A DNA stretch of 64,000 nucleotides from Podocnemis expansa (taxonomy: Eukaryota; Chordata; Testudines; Podocnemididae): positions 434,001 through 498,000 of the forward strand of contig ML681968.1 of assembly GCA_007922195.1 (NCBI GenBank), in the 5' to 3' direction. Each line of letters opens with the position of its first letter. Position 1 is the first letter of the stretch. Below the pieces are notes generated by a model. It saw nothing but the letters and a program-made list of their open reading frames with translations. It searched no databases and was not told the origin of the DNA. The position numbers and the translations under genes were made by a program. This document shows, piece after piece, positions 1 to 12,000 of the stretch.

Positions 1-221
1 GAGCTTGTGGCATTTTTAGTCATTTCTCAGAGTCGAACGGCACCAGCACATCCTGACTTTTAAAATGAGATTGGGAAAGATGGAAGTCTTAGTGGTTCCA
101 GAGTTCTGCTACATTTACTATATTTTAGGACCCATTAAATTTGCCCACGCCGTCATTGCTGTTGTGCTTTCTTGGAATATCTGTGGCTCAGCTGTAACCT
201 GTGCTTTCCTTTCTCTGTAAG

Positions 222-341
222 ACACAATGGAGACATCAAATTTTTGACAAAGGGAGACAACAATGCTGTCGATGACAGAGGGCTGTACAAACAAGGGCAA
301 CACTGGCTAGAAAAGAAAGACGTGGTGGGGAGAGCAAGAGG
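222..341 (+). CDS. SEC11A: SEC11A, internal coding exon (third from last)
   Basis: This exon encodes the region running from [14 protein letters not shown] through DDRGLYKQG to VVGRARG, a near-identical match to vertebrate SEC11A, the catalytic subunit of the ER signal peptidase complex that cleaves signal peptides from proteins entering the ER lumen. It contains the conserved KGDNN and DDRGLY motifs of the S26B signal peptidase family, including aspartates of the active-site region. It is preceded by a pyrimidine-rich tract ending TAAG and followed by the donor GG/GTGAGT. The exon starts with the third base of a codon and ends two bases into a Gly codon. The upstream exons with the membrane anchor and the catalytic Ser and His lie outside the window. 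SEC11C is the closest alternative; the C-terminal residues in the following exons fit SEC11A. I am very sure of the family and quite sure of the paralogue. Confidence 0.97.
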
Positions 342-3300
342 GTGAGTAAAACTCGCAAGCAGGAGAGGGTGTGCTCTGTCAAGTGCTCAAGGTGGATGTG
401 CTTTCCATAAAGCCCCATAGCCCATTCTAGAATTCAGTTAAAGCTGATCTACAATGGGGGCCTGTCCTTTCCCTGCTTCATGATGTTATCAAGAAGAGGG
501 GATAGTCTTCTTGTGTTAGAAATTTAGATCTTGGCTGTTTCACAAGGCTCTGGTGAAATAGTGCAGTTTGGGCACACATTGTAAGACAGTTAAAATTATG
601 CAACTGAAGATGGAGAAGATCATTTTAGTGAGACAACTTAATGCAAACATCTGTTTAACTCTATTGCTTAATGAACAGTTGGAAGAAAGGAAATCTGTGA
701 CAAAGGGTCAGTGCTTCCTTCAGTTAAGGTACAAGAGCTCAATAAACATCCCTGAAAGTCCAGAAGAGTTCTCAGCAAAACTAGGGAGCAGTAAGCTCAA
801 TGCTCTTGATCATTACAATAGAAAACTTTTTACAAGCATACACTTGAGGCTTTTCCCCCCCGCCTTACCCCCCCCCCCCCAAAGAATCAGGTAAGAGCAC
901 AAATGTAATTTAAAAAAAAAAGAAAAAAGGGGCAAAAACCAAAAAAAAATCCCAAACACCCACACCTTTTAAGTTTAATATTAGTAACACTTGGATGAAA
1001 GCTTTCACAAGGAGTCAATAAACTAGCTTTTAACTGAAGCTGGCAGGCAGGCTTGTTGATGCTAAATATGAAGAAGGCTTTTTGTTGCTTTTAGGCAAAG
1101 CATATATTGAACTGGTGTATTTATTTTCTTGATCCTATCAGATTCATTGTTTAAAAGAAATGATTGGCTGGCCGAATTTTTGTGGGGGGCATCATGAGGC
1201 CCAGACACTGGAGGAAAAAACAGTCACATGTTAGACGCTCTCTCTGAAAAGTTTGAGCCCAAACTTGAGAATTTCAGGGAGATCGCACCAGGAGGTTGGA
1301 TTTGTGGGCAAATTTGTATAAGCATGTTTGTCACTGAGGCAGGTTTAGGCCAAGATGCCAAAAGTGACTAGTGATTTTTGGGTGCCTCATTGGAGATCCG
1401 AGCCTCTCTGACATTATTGTGGTGTCTCCTGTGGGGCCCCCAGAATCAGTAGCCACGTCTGAAAATCTTGACCTAATCTATGAATTCCATTTCTGAGTAG
1501 GGAAGTCACGGCTGCAGACCTTATTGGCTTGACCTAATGCAGTCTCTGATCTGACACTGGCTAGTTCAGACCACTGTCCAGTCGAACAATATCTTTAGAG
1601 AAACAGGATTGCAGGTAAGAAACCATCCCTTCTAAAGCCATAAATGTGGGCAGAGGGCAGCTGTAGAACCTGAATGTTCTTTAACGTGCATCTTGAAATG
1701 GAAGTGACACTCATGTCCTTTAGTTAAAGATGTTATCCTGCCTGCCACTGGCTAACTGATCATGGTCAATTTACATCACCTCTCTCTCTCTCTCTCATAT
1801 TTACTGATTTATAGACAACTTCACTACCTCTAAGTGCTATGGTGTTTTGATCAAGTTAGTGCTGTAAGGGCTAAACTTGTCCTGAATATCTCACAACCAT
1901 CAGGCAAATTGGAGTATTTTGTCCCCAGATCCTGACCTTATCTGGACAATTGTCCCTTACAGAACCACTATAAACATCAAAGTATTGTTTGTCTCCCAGT
2001 ACAAGCCTTAGGCTCCACTGCTTCTGCAGCTGAAACCAGATCATGACCTGAAAATCCCCACTGTATATGAAGGGCAAGTTGAATTTGTTTCCCAAGGAAT
2101 TTCCAGGCTAACACACACTAAAATCTGGACAATAGGGGGTGAAAAGTGTATTTCACAGGCCCACCCAAAAAGGGCAGTTCTGGCTCTACTTCTGTCCTCC
2201 TCATATCTATGCGGAGTCCCTTTGTCCCAAATCTTCCAGGTGTCTTGGACTCACTTCATAGCTGTGCTTTGTATCTCAAGTACTATTTTTATTGTGAACA
2301 GGGTACTGGTAACCATCTCCCACAGCTCACGGGGCAATGGGCCCAGCTTGTTTCCAATATGACTAAACCAGTGTGCACCACACACATATTTGGTATCAGA
2401 CTTGCTTTAGGTACAGATTTGCCTGTAGTAGGCAGCGAAGTTGGCATTTGCAGAATTGTACAATTATACAGGTTAGTTAAAGCGCAGCTTCAGAAAGACC
2501 AATCAAATTAGTTGAAAGGGCAACAGTGGATGAAATTCAGTATTGACAGGTGCAGCGCAGTGTGCGTGATGAGGCATCATTTGAGTTGCTCCTACACCTC
2601 ATTGGGTTCTAAAATAACCAACTGCTAAGAAAAAAGTCCTATGCATTTGTTCAGGAGAGATCTCTGCTCACAGCACAGCAGTTGTCAGAAGAGCATACAT
2701 ACAATGAAGATCTTCTAAAGCCCTTGTATAAATCAATGGGTCACATTCTGTCACAGGAGATATAGTAGAAACAGACAGGAATGGTTAGAAGCTTGGAAAA
2801 CACCCATATAATGAGACTGCAAAGTTTATGATGGTTTATCTTACTCTCTTATGTTAAGAGGAGGCATGATAGTTAGACAAAATGATGAAAGCTTTAGAGA
2901 AGGTAGAGCAGGAATTCTATCTTCCTGTGTCATGATACAAGAACACAGGGACAGTCTATGAAACTGAGAGGCTGCAAACTTGAAACAGAAGACAAATACT
3001 TTATTAGCAATGCATAATTAGCTGGAGAAACTGATTGCCCCAAAGCCTCACCAAGGCCAAGAGCTCACAGGATTCAAAAAATGTGAGAAACTTGTGGGCA
3101 ATAAGAATCCTGGAGACTTTTGGGCAACAAGTTATATAGGGATTGAAGAACAAAATACGAACGTAGAAAGGGCAGAAGCCTGACTGCTTCAGAGCTTGAC
3201 CTGGCCTCTTAACTATGAAGGTTAGGTGGAAACTTTCCCTAGGGGAGCTTTGTTTGTTCATCTGAAACAGATGGTCAGAGCGTGGATCTAGGGCTTGATG

Positions 3301-3414
3301 GCATACTACTGTGATCCAGTCTGGCAATTTTTGTGTGTATCCCAGGGCACAACCTAGCCTGTGACTTCTTCCTTGGAAACAGTCTGAAATAAGTGATATT
3401 TTTTTCTCTTGTAG
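342..3414 (+). other. SEC11A: SEC11A intron
   Basis: This 3.1-kb intron has a GTGAGT donor and a TTTTTTCTCTTGTAG acceptor. It holds simple repeats (C runs near 856-880, an A-rich stretch near 909-950, (TC)n near 1781-1796) and an old L3/CR1-type LINE 3' fragment near 2970-3260. No additional exon was seen. Confidence 0.85.
2970..3260 (+). mobile_element. Old L3/CR1-type LINE 3' fragment
   Basis: The stretch with TTTATTAGCAATGCATAATT, then the words for a Leu-Gly-like pause and CACAGGATTCAAAAAATG, followed by GCAATAAGAATCCTGG, resembles the 3' ends of ancient CR1/L3 LINEs seen in sauropsid genomes. The copy is short and strongly diverged, so the boundaries are approximate. Confidence 0.5.
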
Positions 3415-3472
3415 ATTTGTACCCTACATTGGAATTGTGACTATTTTAATGAATGATTACCCCAAATTCAAG
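3415..3472 (+). CDS. SEC11A: SEC11A, penultimate coding exon
   Basis: This 58-bp exon encodes [19 protein letters not shown], a highly conserved SEC11A segment that leads into the C-terminal hydrophobic region. It follows a strong polypyrimidine tract and TAG, completes the Gly codon begun in the previous exon (GG+A) and ends AAG/GTATGA in phase 0. The reading frame joins cleanly on both sides. Confidence 0.97.
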
Positions 3473-3658
3473 GTATGACACCCTTAAGTTTGTTTCATTA
3501 TGCTAGGAAATGATTTTCTTGTAGGCTTGCTGAGGACATTTTCATACATATAGGCTAAACTACATAGTGGGTGCTTTTTTTAGGCATGTTTGTTACTGTT
3601 AAGTCTCTAGAGATGAGCGCACATTCTGACTTGTGATCCTGCCAATTTTATTTTTCAG

Positions 3659-3709
3659 TATGCGGTGCTCTTTTTACTTGGCTTGTTTGTGCTGGTCCAT
3701 CGAGAATAG
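3659..3709 (+). CDS. SEC11A: SEC11A, last coding exon and stop
   Basis: This terminal exon encodes YAVLFLLGLFVLVHRE followed by TAG, the exact kind of C-terminus expected of SEC11A: a short hydrophobic helix ending HRE. The acceptor is TTTTATTTTTCAG. With the two preceding exons it gives the last 76 or so residues of the enzyme, with no frameshift or premature stop, so the gene looks intact here. The neighbouring downstream gene is NMB, about 20 kb away on the same strand, as in the human SEC11A-NMB neighbourhood. Confidence 0.97.
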   Translation, partial: YAVLFLLGLFVLVHRE

Positions 3710-3960
3710 CCCAGTTGCACTGAAGTTCCTAGTGACGATGCCATGGTTTTTGTAGCCAAGTGCTTTGAATACAGACTGGTCTGATGTGCGGTGAGAAAGG
3801 AAAATGTGGATTTCAGTGCTTCTTACCAGTTTGGGATTTTTGAGGTTTTATACTGTGCAAGGAAGAATGTTAAATCACTGTATTTCAAATGGTTTGTCAC
3901 ATTTTAGCATTTTTGTACGTCAGTGAGTTTTTATATTAAAAATCGAAGCAAAAGTGTTCT
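3710..3960 (+). other. SEC11A: SEC11A 3' UTR
   Basis: AT-rich sequence directly after the SEC11A stop codon, ending just past an ATTAAA hexamer at 3935-3940 with T/GT-rich DNA downstream (GTGTTCTGTGTTTG). The cleavage point near 3955-3960 is inferred. Confidence 0.7.
3935..3940 (+). terminator. SEC11A: Poly(A) signal ATTAAA of SEC11A
   Basis: ATTAAA is the commonest variant of the vertebrate polyadenylation hexamer. It lies about 230 bp after the stop codon and is followed within 25 bp by a GT-rich element. No AATAAA lies between the stop and this site. Confidence 0.6.
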
Positions 3961-4145
3961 GTGTTTGTATTTTGAAGCCAAGATTTGTTTCTGACATGCC
4001 TGCTTGAGTGTTTTATGAGTCTGTGTAACCATGCCTGGGTGAGAGTAACTGCTCCTGTAGTTTGACAGCATGGATGGGTGGAGCTCTGCAAATCTGTGAA
4101 TGTCTGCGGACTGCATTTGTGAATGGATGCAGATCCAGTTTTTTT

Positions 4146-4239
4146 AGAGCCCTGCACATCTGGGCAGATCACTTTTATAGCCACAGATCCCACATGCAGA
4201 TCAGATGCAGATACAGATTTTGCATCCATGAAGGGCTCT
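4146..4239. mobile_element. Short MITE with AGAGCCC termini
   Basis: The segment begins AGAGCCCTGCACAT and ends with ATGAAGGGCTCT, an inverted terminal pair, and its interior repeats GCAGAT/ATCAGATGCAGAT motifs. Related GCAGAT-rich DNA extends left to about 4075. This looks like a small non-autonomous DNA transposon; no open frame is present. Confidence 0.5.
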
Positions 4240-4314
4240 ATAAATGGTAACCTATTGAGGCAACTGGGTCATCTTTACAGAACTGGAATAAAAGCTTTTG
4301 CATATCCTCTAGAT

Positions 4315-4474
4315 CAGTGGGTTCTCAATGTGCAACTCAGTCAGCACACAGCTGTGGCCCATGTGACATCCTCAGGGCTGTACACATAGTATATATATTG
4401 TGTAGATGTGGTCCGTGTAACACACAGAGAACTGTATGTGTGGCCCACAGTGGGGAACAGATTGAGAACCACTG
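4315..4474. mobile_element. hAT-type MITE
   Basis: Terminal inverted repeats CAGTGGGTTCTCAAT and ATTGAGAACCACTG flank 130 bp of noncoding DNA. CAGTGGTTCTCAA ends are typical of hAT-derived MITEs. I do not see a convincing 8-bp target duplication, so the insertion is either old or its ends are eroded. Confidence 0.65.
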
Positions 4475-5034
4475 ATCAAAAACTACCCCTGCCTCATTCT
4501 TTTAAAACCTGATGGAATGAAAAATGTGAGGTTGTATTGGAAAAGCTGAGGACTTTGTCTGGTATCCTGGTTCCTCAAGAATGTCTCAGGAATTAAATTG
4601 TCCCTTGTTTATATACTGCAGTAAAATAGCAGCTGTCACGTAACTTACTTTTATGGGGTAAACAGCTCATGGCTTTGGATAATTTAAATGTCTTTGCTAC
4701 CTTGAAATCATAGTGAAATAACATGTGGGTCTTGGCGCCTTGAAGTGCTTGAAGCACTTCAGAGGGACTGTTGGTAGGCGTTGCTTCGCTTGCTTCTACA
4801 CTGGAACCACCATCATGGAGGACCATGGTGACGCATAAATTTGGGAAGTGTGCTGTAGGGCCTTCAGTATTCACCGTTTCTCAAGTCCTGTTTTGTCACT
4901 CCCCCCAAAGATGGTATCTGCAGCTTGTGGCACAGGGTCAGGTAGTGCTAATGTAGGGCCAGAGAGAGAGGGAGCATCATCTATCACTTCTTGCAGCAGC
5001 TGTTTTTTCTATAGATCCAGAGAGGCAGCTGTGT

Positions 5035-5084
5035 GACTCTAGTTCAATAAAACAAACAAGGAGTCCTGTGGCACTTAGACTGTG
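5035..5084 (-). mobile_element. Penelope-like element tail fragment
   Basis: The words AAAACAAACAAGGAGTCCTG and GTGGCACTTAGACT match the terminal part of the Penelope-like element at 52 kb. Only about 50 bp remain, in the same orientation as the minus-strand copy there. Confidence 0.55.
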
Positions 5085-8000
5085 GTGATTCCCATTTTGA
5101 GCAGTGATTCTGCTTGCTCAGGTTTAGCTCATGTGGGCTGGTAGGGGTGTGTCTGCAGCTTTGGTAGGGATGATACATTACCTGTTGTGTCCTGCTGTCT
5201 GCACAAGCTTCACATTTCACCCCATAAAGATGGTTGATCCTATTTGTTAGAGAATTGTTTGCACTTGTTAATGAGATGGTGCTCGCACCAGCCTTAAAAA
5301 AGTCTGCCTGTCGCTTGCTCATAAATCACAAGTGTCCTGCTTTAAATAATTTCCACATTTCTCAGCAGTTTGCTCTGTATCCACAGAAATCCATCCCTTT
5401 CAAGTCCTTAGCAGCCCCCCCCCCCCTTTGATCTGGGAGAGAAAGTCAAACAAAGTTGAACTTCACCAGTTCCTAATTAGACATGTTGGAGCCTACCCAG
5501 GCCCTCATTCCCCATTCTTTATGAAGGTCGCCAGTACCAACACTTAAACAAGCACTTTTAAGTGCAGATCCATGGTATCATGGGTACAAATCCTACAGAT
5601 TAAAATCACAGCTATAGCAAATGAAAAAAGCAGGAGTGATTAACTTTAGACTTCACTGGCTCTCTCTATGTGCCCTGGGTACTAAAATTGAACCTTCTGG
5701 GTACTCCACATGGAAGTTCTGCAGGGCACGTCACCTCCAGGGGTGAGATGTGTGCTGCCATTACCTGGAATGTCAGGAACCCAGCCCTTCTTGGAGGATG
5801 GGAGCTGGGCTAGCACAGTGGCAAACTTTACCACGCTCGTGAGCTCCTTCAGGAGCAGGTGGGTCTCCCTGAATGTACTGCACCTTTCTGATGTTTGTAC
5901 CTCAGAGTTTGATCACTGGTCCTCGATGCCCCATCTCTAGCCAGGGATCCACTGACTGATTCAGTGACTTGCAGGTTGTGTGTGTAGGAGGAAGCATGGT
6001 TACTTAGAGACACCAGGGAGAAGACATGACGGATAGCAGAGAACTGGAACTACTGTGGTGCTGACGTCCAGGCAGGAGGGGTGACCTTTGGCTGTGTAGC
6101 AGAGCTCTGCAGGTAGATCCTCTGTACAAAACTCTTCACCCTCCACTCCTGCTGTCATGACTTCAGTTCCATGAGCCCCAGTAAGTGGCTTCTTCCAAAG
6201 ATGAGCCACAGCTGGGAAAGCAGGACACAGTGCAAGAAGAACGGGAATGCTGGCAATAGAGTACAAACGTCTTGAGTTGGCAACCCTAAAGATGAGGTAT
6301 TTTAAAAAATTCTTTCAATAACCAAGTGTTTTGGGAGCCACAGTGGGTGTAGGCTCCTGGAGGGGAGTTAGGGAGAGCTGGGCCAGGATGCTGGCTGCAG
6401 GGTCCCTGGTGCAGGGACTGGGGGAGGATACCCCAGAACCAGGAGCAGGCCACCCACAGGATCAGTGGTGGTGGGTAGGCTGGAACCTGGTGGGGCTGCC
6501 CACAGGGTCCCCCACTGATGGTTGGCGCCTGGAATCCAGAGCTGCAAGGTGAAAGCCAAGGAGCTGCAGGTTCCAGACCCCTAGGACATCAAGGCTGCTG
6601 TGTTTAAAAATACAGAGCAAGGGTTCCTGAGCTAGGCCCAGGCCTCTGCTGGCTGAGGAGAATCAAAGATCTGAGGCCTTTAGGGGTTGGCTGTTTCCTC
6701 CTTGCCTGAGCAAGCGAATCTCCTCCTTCAGGGTTTGAAATTGACACCAGCTGCCTGAAGCCAAGTTCTTCTACCCCATGGGTTTGTATTATCCCTGAAC
6801 TGCCAGCAACCTAAGCTCTTTCTGGGCATCTACCTTAACCTGGCCTCTTAACCTCTTTTAAATTCTGCTCCTCAACACCTCTTGCCTTTGTTCTTGTGGT
6901 GTGACTGTGAGGGTGCTGCTGACGTGCTTCTCGCTTGAATCTCCTCACAGTCGCCCCCTCATCACCACTGTGTGTGGTGGCACCTGTGCCAAGTGTGAGC
7001 ATGGTGACAAGTGAGGAAAGATGGATACAAAGGCTGAGGCCAGGCTGTAATGCTGGGCTGGCAAGGAGGCTCTTCAGGAACCTGGGTGGCAGAGAGGAGG
7101 AATGACGCCTGTCTGTAAGGCCTTATCTAAACTTCAGGGTTTTGTTGACACAAGTTGTGCGGATGTGCAGCCACCGCTGTAAGCAAGCACTGTTATGTCC
7201 TCACTATGCTCCTTGTGTTAGTGGTGTGCATTCGCACTACCAGCGCTTGCAGGAAGCATGTGCAGTGGGTAGCTATCCCACTGTGGAACTGCAAACAGTG
7301 TGCCGGGGGGAAGGGTTTGCAGTCCCTCGGACAGGAACAGCAGCACTGGGTGGTTAAATCTCATCATTCCATGCACATCCTACTAGACTGACACGTGCTT
7401 CTCAACTGCGGTCAGCCAAGCAGACAGTGCTAACCACAAACATGCAAGAAGCCCATAGAAGTGGAGGAGGGAGGGAGAGTGTGACTGTGTGTGGGTAAGA
7501 AGCTGGTGCATGGACTGCTCGTGTTCCCCCACCCCAGCTCAGCAGACACCTATGCACTGATAGAGGGGACATCAGTTCCTGCCTCCCTCCTTGCCTCTGT
7601 AGGGAGCACCAGAAGTTTCCCTCCCTCTTCTCTCAACAGCAACTCACTATGCGTGCATAGGAGAGCTGGATTCATTCCCCCAGCCTGTCTCCAGGATAAT
7701 GAGCTATCTCTTTCCCGTGGTCAGAGGGTGTTGCTTCCAGGAGCCAGCATGCTCAGGTGGTCAGTAGCAGTGTGAGCTCCTCTCCAGGCTGAGCGATTCC
7801 TAACCTTCCTGGGCTTTGAAAGGGGAGGGATGCATCCCTGTGTCACTGGAATGCAGGGCAGATGGGCAGGACACCAGCATTCAAATCTCTGAGCAGACCA
7901 GTCCCTTTGGGCAATGCAGGACTGCCCCTAGAATCCAGTTATGGCCCCCAGCATCTGCACTGATACTTCGTCTCTCTGACTTGCTGCAAAAGGCTTTCTG

Positions 8001-10942
8001 CTGCTCCTCGAGATGGTTTTATTGTGTTGCCAAAGCAGGGGAGTTTCATTGGCGGGGGAAGTTTTGTGTGCGTACCCCATGGTTTGTCATCAGTAGCTGA
8101 CTGTTGTTGACAAAACACTAGTGTAGACCAGCCCCTTCTTAGAGTGAGGCCTATTCCATGGCTACTGGCTTGTCTACATTGCAGCTGCGCAGAGGTGCTT
8201 CTCAGGAATTGTGCCTGGCTCCCCCAATCAGGACTCCGCTGTGGTGGAGTCTGCCCAGGTCTCCATGCTACTGTGCACTCAGCTCCCGAATTCACCTTCA
8301 GAGGGTCCACCCCCTGCTGTGCCTTGAACTCTCCTGTGGATGCCCCCTTCCCCAGGAGGGTCCTGGGAGTTCATCCCACGCTTCTTCCTCCAGTCAGAAG
8401 TGACTCAGCTGATATGGAAGTCAGGCTGAATAGCATTTAGGTTCACAGTTTAGAAGACTGGCTGGCAGACTAACTAGACGTTACAGCAGTAAACCCCCCC
8501 GGGAGGAGCAGGGCTATGCTCTGGGGATCCTTTCCCATAGATCCCTGCTGTAGCACTAGATTTGTCTCCCCGGTTCACCATCAGACCCCTCCCCTAGTCC
8601 TTTGTCCTTTTCCTGGGCAAAGTGGACAACACTCTTGTATCCTGAAAAGTTCTGTTTATGTGCAACTGGGGAGGACTCATCTGCCCTCCAGTGGTTCTTG
8701 CAAGCATCACACATGCCTAACTCCCATCACCTGACTACCTGAACAGAAAACAAGGGAAACTGAAATACAGCCCATGACATGCTGAGACAATTCCAGGAGT
8801 CTCCCTACTCCATCACAAGCTACTACCAATTAGTGCTAGTGGCTGTCAACAACAGGGATAGCTGCATTTCAAATGTAAGCAAGAGAGGTCATCCACATGC
8901 CAGCATCAGAGACAGAGACCACCCCCACCACAAACAGTGAATAGCATATTACTGTTAAATGGAAACTATTAACAATAAAAGAATGGACAAGGTAAGGAAA
9001 CTTTGTGTTTGTTTCATTAAAATTAAGATTGTTTAAAGGCTGTATTTTTCTGCTGCATCATAAGGTCTCAAAGCTGTCTTAAGTCATTGTTCAGTTGTAA
9101 GCTTCTCAAAGACTAACTACTGTACATCTTTTGTTCTGAGTTACAAACAACCTCCATTCCCATGGTGTTCATAATGGAGAGGTTCTACTGGACAAACAGA
9201 CCTGCAGTGGTTGCCCTGCAATTGTTACAACAGTGAAGGGGGGGGGGGGACACTTTGGCCTGAAAGGAGAAGTGAGGAGGGTGCAGTGGACCAAACAGGC
9301 TGAGAATATTTGCTGAGAATAACAAAATAAGGGTACCAGGTGCATCTGTGGGAAAATAATCCAAAACATAGCCCATCCTGGGGAGGGAGAAAGGGACACA
9401 TGGAATGGGAGAAGAGATTTGGGTTGTTTACGCATACACAAATGCATGGAATGGCAGGGAAGTAAAAGGGGTTCCCTCTTTTTCCCAGGGGGTCCTACAT
9501 CCAACCAGAAAAGAGAAAAATCTGAACTGAGCAGGAGTGTAATTAATGAGAAGTGGTGTGTGGGGAGTAAGGAGAGGTGAGGTGAAATGAAGCACAGCTT
9601 TGTTCCTGTTCTTCACTGGTTTTGGGGCACTAAAAGAATAGAGCCAGGAGCCATAGCTTAGTGACTCCTAGACTGCTGTAAGTTATTCTGAGACAGAAGA
9701 GAAGACACCAGCATGAGAATGAGAGGCACAGGCAGGATGTTGGTAGCTCCCTGTCCTTGCTGAGTATCTGGCTTTGTGTTTCTCCTCATATGACTGCAAA
9801 GAAAACTTGAACTGCGGAAAGGATGTGGTGGTGACTTCAGGCTGCCTGCAGACTCAGGAAACACTGCCTCTGAGATGTGGCCTGTTTCATTCATAGCAGT
9901 GGGGGTTATTTGTGAAAGAGGAAGACAAAAGGGCAGTTATTTCACTGCTGATGAGTGCAGCAGAAACATGCAGCACCTTCGCTGATCTCACATCTCCAAG
10001 GTAGCCAAAACCCCAGCTGCCCCCACCTGCTTACCACAACCTCCAGTGTTTCCCTGGGCGCTCTTGCAGCACTGTTATGAAGGCTGAGAGCATGGATTAG
10101 TGTAGATTGAATATGTGGGAGGAGTATAATACATGAAATTTAATATCAGAATCAGTAAGAGCGACAGCACTGAACATGTTGTTAATTTTCCGAGGTGATT
10201 GCCTAAAAGCTTGCTTTCAGTTCTTAAATATTCTTGAAGCAGCCACAGATTTTCCAGTTTGCTGAATTAAGTGCTATAGCACCCAGTGCTGGGCTGCAGT
10301 TTAAGACGTGCCTCTCGAGTCCTGCTAGGCTGGCTCTTATGGTCCACAGGGTCTTTGTGCTCCTGTGTGCAGTGGTCTGTGCTTTTGTATTGAAACAAAA
10401 CCTGCAAACAATGAAACATTGGCTGAACTCTCCTTTCTGTGCAATGCCAGTGTTCACTGCAGACTGCCAATGAGATCTAGGGGCTTAGATCAACTTAGAT
10501 TGCCAATGAAATAGGAGTGAGATACACATGCTGAAAGCCTGTTTCAGAAGTGCAGTCAAAGGACACCCATTCCCGCTCCTCTGAATGCTTCTGGCTACCC
10601 AGAGTTACAGGCAGCCAGAATTCAGAGAGCATGTTTCTTGACAGTTTCCTGGCCTTGGTTGCAAGACAAACAACAAGACCTGTTGGAGGCAAATGCTTCC
10701 TCATTCAGCATGATAAATTGACACAGTGCTGGAAAGGTGTAAGCCCACAGCTTCTCGTGTCATGTTAGTGGGTCACCTTTGGTTTACAGAATTACTTTAA
10801 GTTCCATCTGCTTGTTTCTGACCCCAAAGAGAGCTCAGTATAGAGTGTGCAAGGAGCAGTTCAGTGACCAAACTAGTGTGATGAATGGAACTGCTGGGCA
10901 GGGACCATCTTCTTTTCTGTGTCTCCAGGGCCAGACACAGGA

Positions 10943-11120
10943 GGTTAAAGTAAAGGGGAATAACCCGGAACAGCTAGCATTCCAGGCCCCTAAAAATAGG
11001 AGAACACCCTGGAATGCTGTGTTCTGGTGACCTCCCCAAAATAGGGGGATGGGCCAGAATGCTGCATTCTGGGGCCCCCTAAAAATAGCAGGGCATGCTG
11101 GAGCACAGTGTTTTAATCCT
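10943..11120 (+). repeat. Dispersed repeat with internal tandem unit (copy 1)
   Basis: Starting GGTTAAAGTAAAGGGG, this segment contains about three diverged copies of a unit in which a GGAATGCTGCATTCTGG-like core is followed by GGGCCCCCTAAAAATAG. A second copy with the same start and core lies at 53309-53372. Nothing coding is visible. Confidence 0.55.
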
Positions 11121-11369
11121 GACTCCGCTACCAAGCCATGTGCAGCGGAGGCAGCAGCTGGGGCTGTGGCCTAGGGCTGGCCTGGCCACCCCTCCCTGCC
11201 TCCCTTCACCAGAGCCTGTGTCGGCTCTGCCCCTTCCAGCTGCTGCTGGGCAGCACATGTGGCCTGGGCCCAGCCTCAGCCTCAGGCCCAGGGCCCTTCT
11301 CACTGCTTGACTGGACAGCCAGCACCACAGCCTCCTTCCTCCTGGCCCAGCTCTTCGGCCATCTTAGCC

Positions 11370-11600
11370 AGGTAGGGGAGCGGGGGGTAGTTTGGGGCAG
11401 TCAGGCAGGTGGTGGGAAAAGCATGGGGGGAGGGGAAGAAGGGGGGAGGATGGTGGGCTGGGGAGTGGTTGGGGGCTGGAATGGGAGCAGGGAGCTTAGG
11501 GAGTGGGGATTGGGGCTAAGGAGGACATGAATAAAGAGGGGTCTGATGGGGGGTAGTAGCAGGCATTTGGGGGAGGAGGTAGGTGGGGTGGGTGAAGGGT
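11370..11600 (+). repeat. G-rich low-complexity tract
   Basis: Many runs of three to six G are separated by short A/T spacers, for example GGGGGGAGGGGAAG and GGGGAGTGG. The composition is strongly strand-asymmetric. Long open frames on both strands here follow from composition and are not taken as genes. Confidence 0.7.
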
Positions 11601-11799
11601 GCCTGTATATGCAGGAAGGGGGCCCAGACCTGCAGACAGGGGGGCCTGGACCTGTGTGAAGAGGGTCTGGAAATTTAGGAGGGTTCCAGAGCCCCACAGA
11701 TTAATACTTTGACCCCTGGCCAGGCACATGGATAATGAGTAATTATTAAACTTGTATCCAGAGCAGCAGCTGATTTCTGGAGCCTTGAATGCATAGCAA

Positions 11800-11864
11800 A
11801 CCAGGACTCCTTGTTTGTTTTGCTGTCCTAGACCAACATGGCTACACCTCTGAAACTTGAATGA
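11800..11864 (+). mobile_element. Penelope-like element tail fragment (inverse orientation)
   Basis: AGGACTCCTTGTTTGTTTTG followed by a CTAGACCAACATGGCTAC-type end is the reverse complement of the tail found at 5.04, 33.9, 52.0 and 58.7 kb. Confidence 0.6.
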
Positions 11865-11880
11865 ATAAGCAGTTCAGGGA

Positions 11881-12000
11881 CATCATATCATATCATCAGG
11901 CTGGAAGGGACCTCATGAGATCATCGAGTCCAACCCCCTGGGAATTGAACCCAGGACCTTCTGTATGTTAAGCAGAGGAGCTAGCCACTACACTATTTGC
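11881..12000 (-). mobile_element. tRNA-derived SINE with CR1-like 3' tail
   Basis: Read on the minus strand, a tRNA-like head (TAGTGTAGTGGCTAGCTC A-box region, GGGTTCAATTCCC B-box) is followed by a tail containing TTGGACTCGATGATCTCATG and a short (TGATA)n end. The tail matches the 3' end of the CR1 at 37.1 kb. This is the arrangement of turtle Pol III SINEs that borrow LINE machinery. A second copy lies at 40951-41066. Confidence 0.8.

Noticed and set aside
11138..11697. Overlapping frames of 98-130 codons in the G-rich tract
   Set aside because: Composition-driven; both strands are open and the predicted proteins are low complexity.
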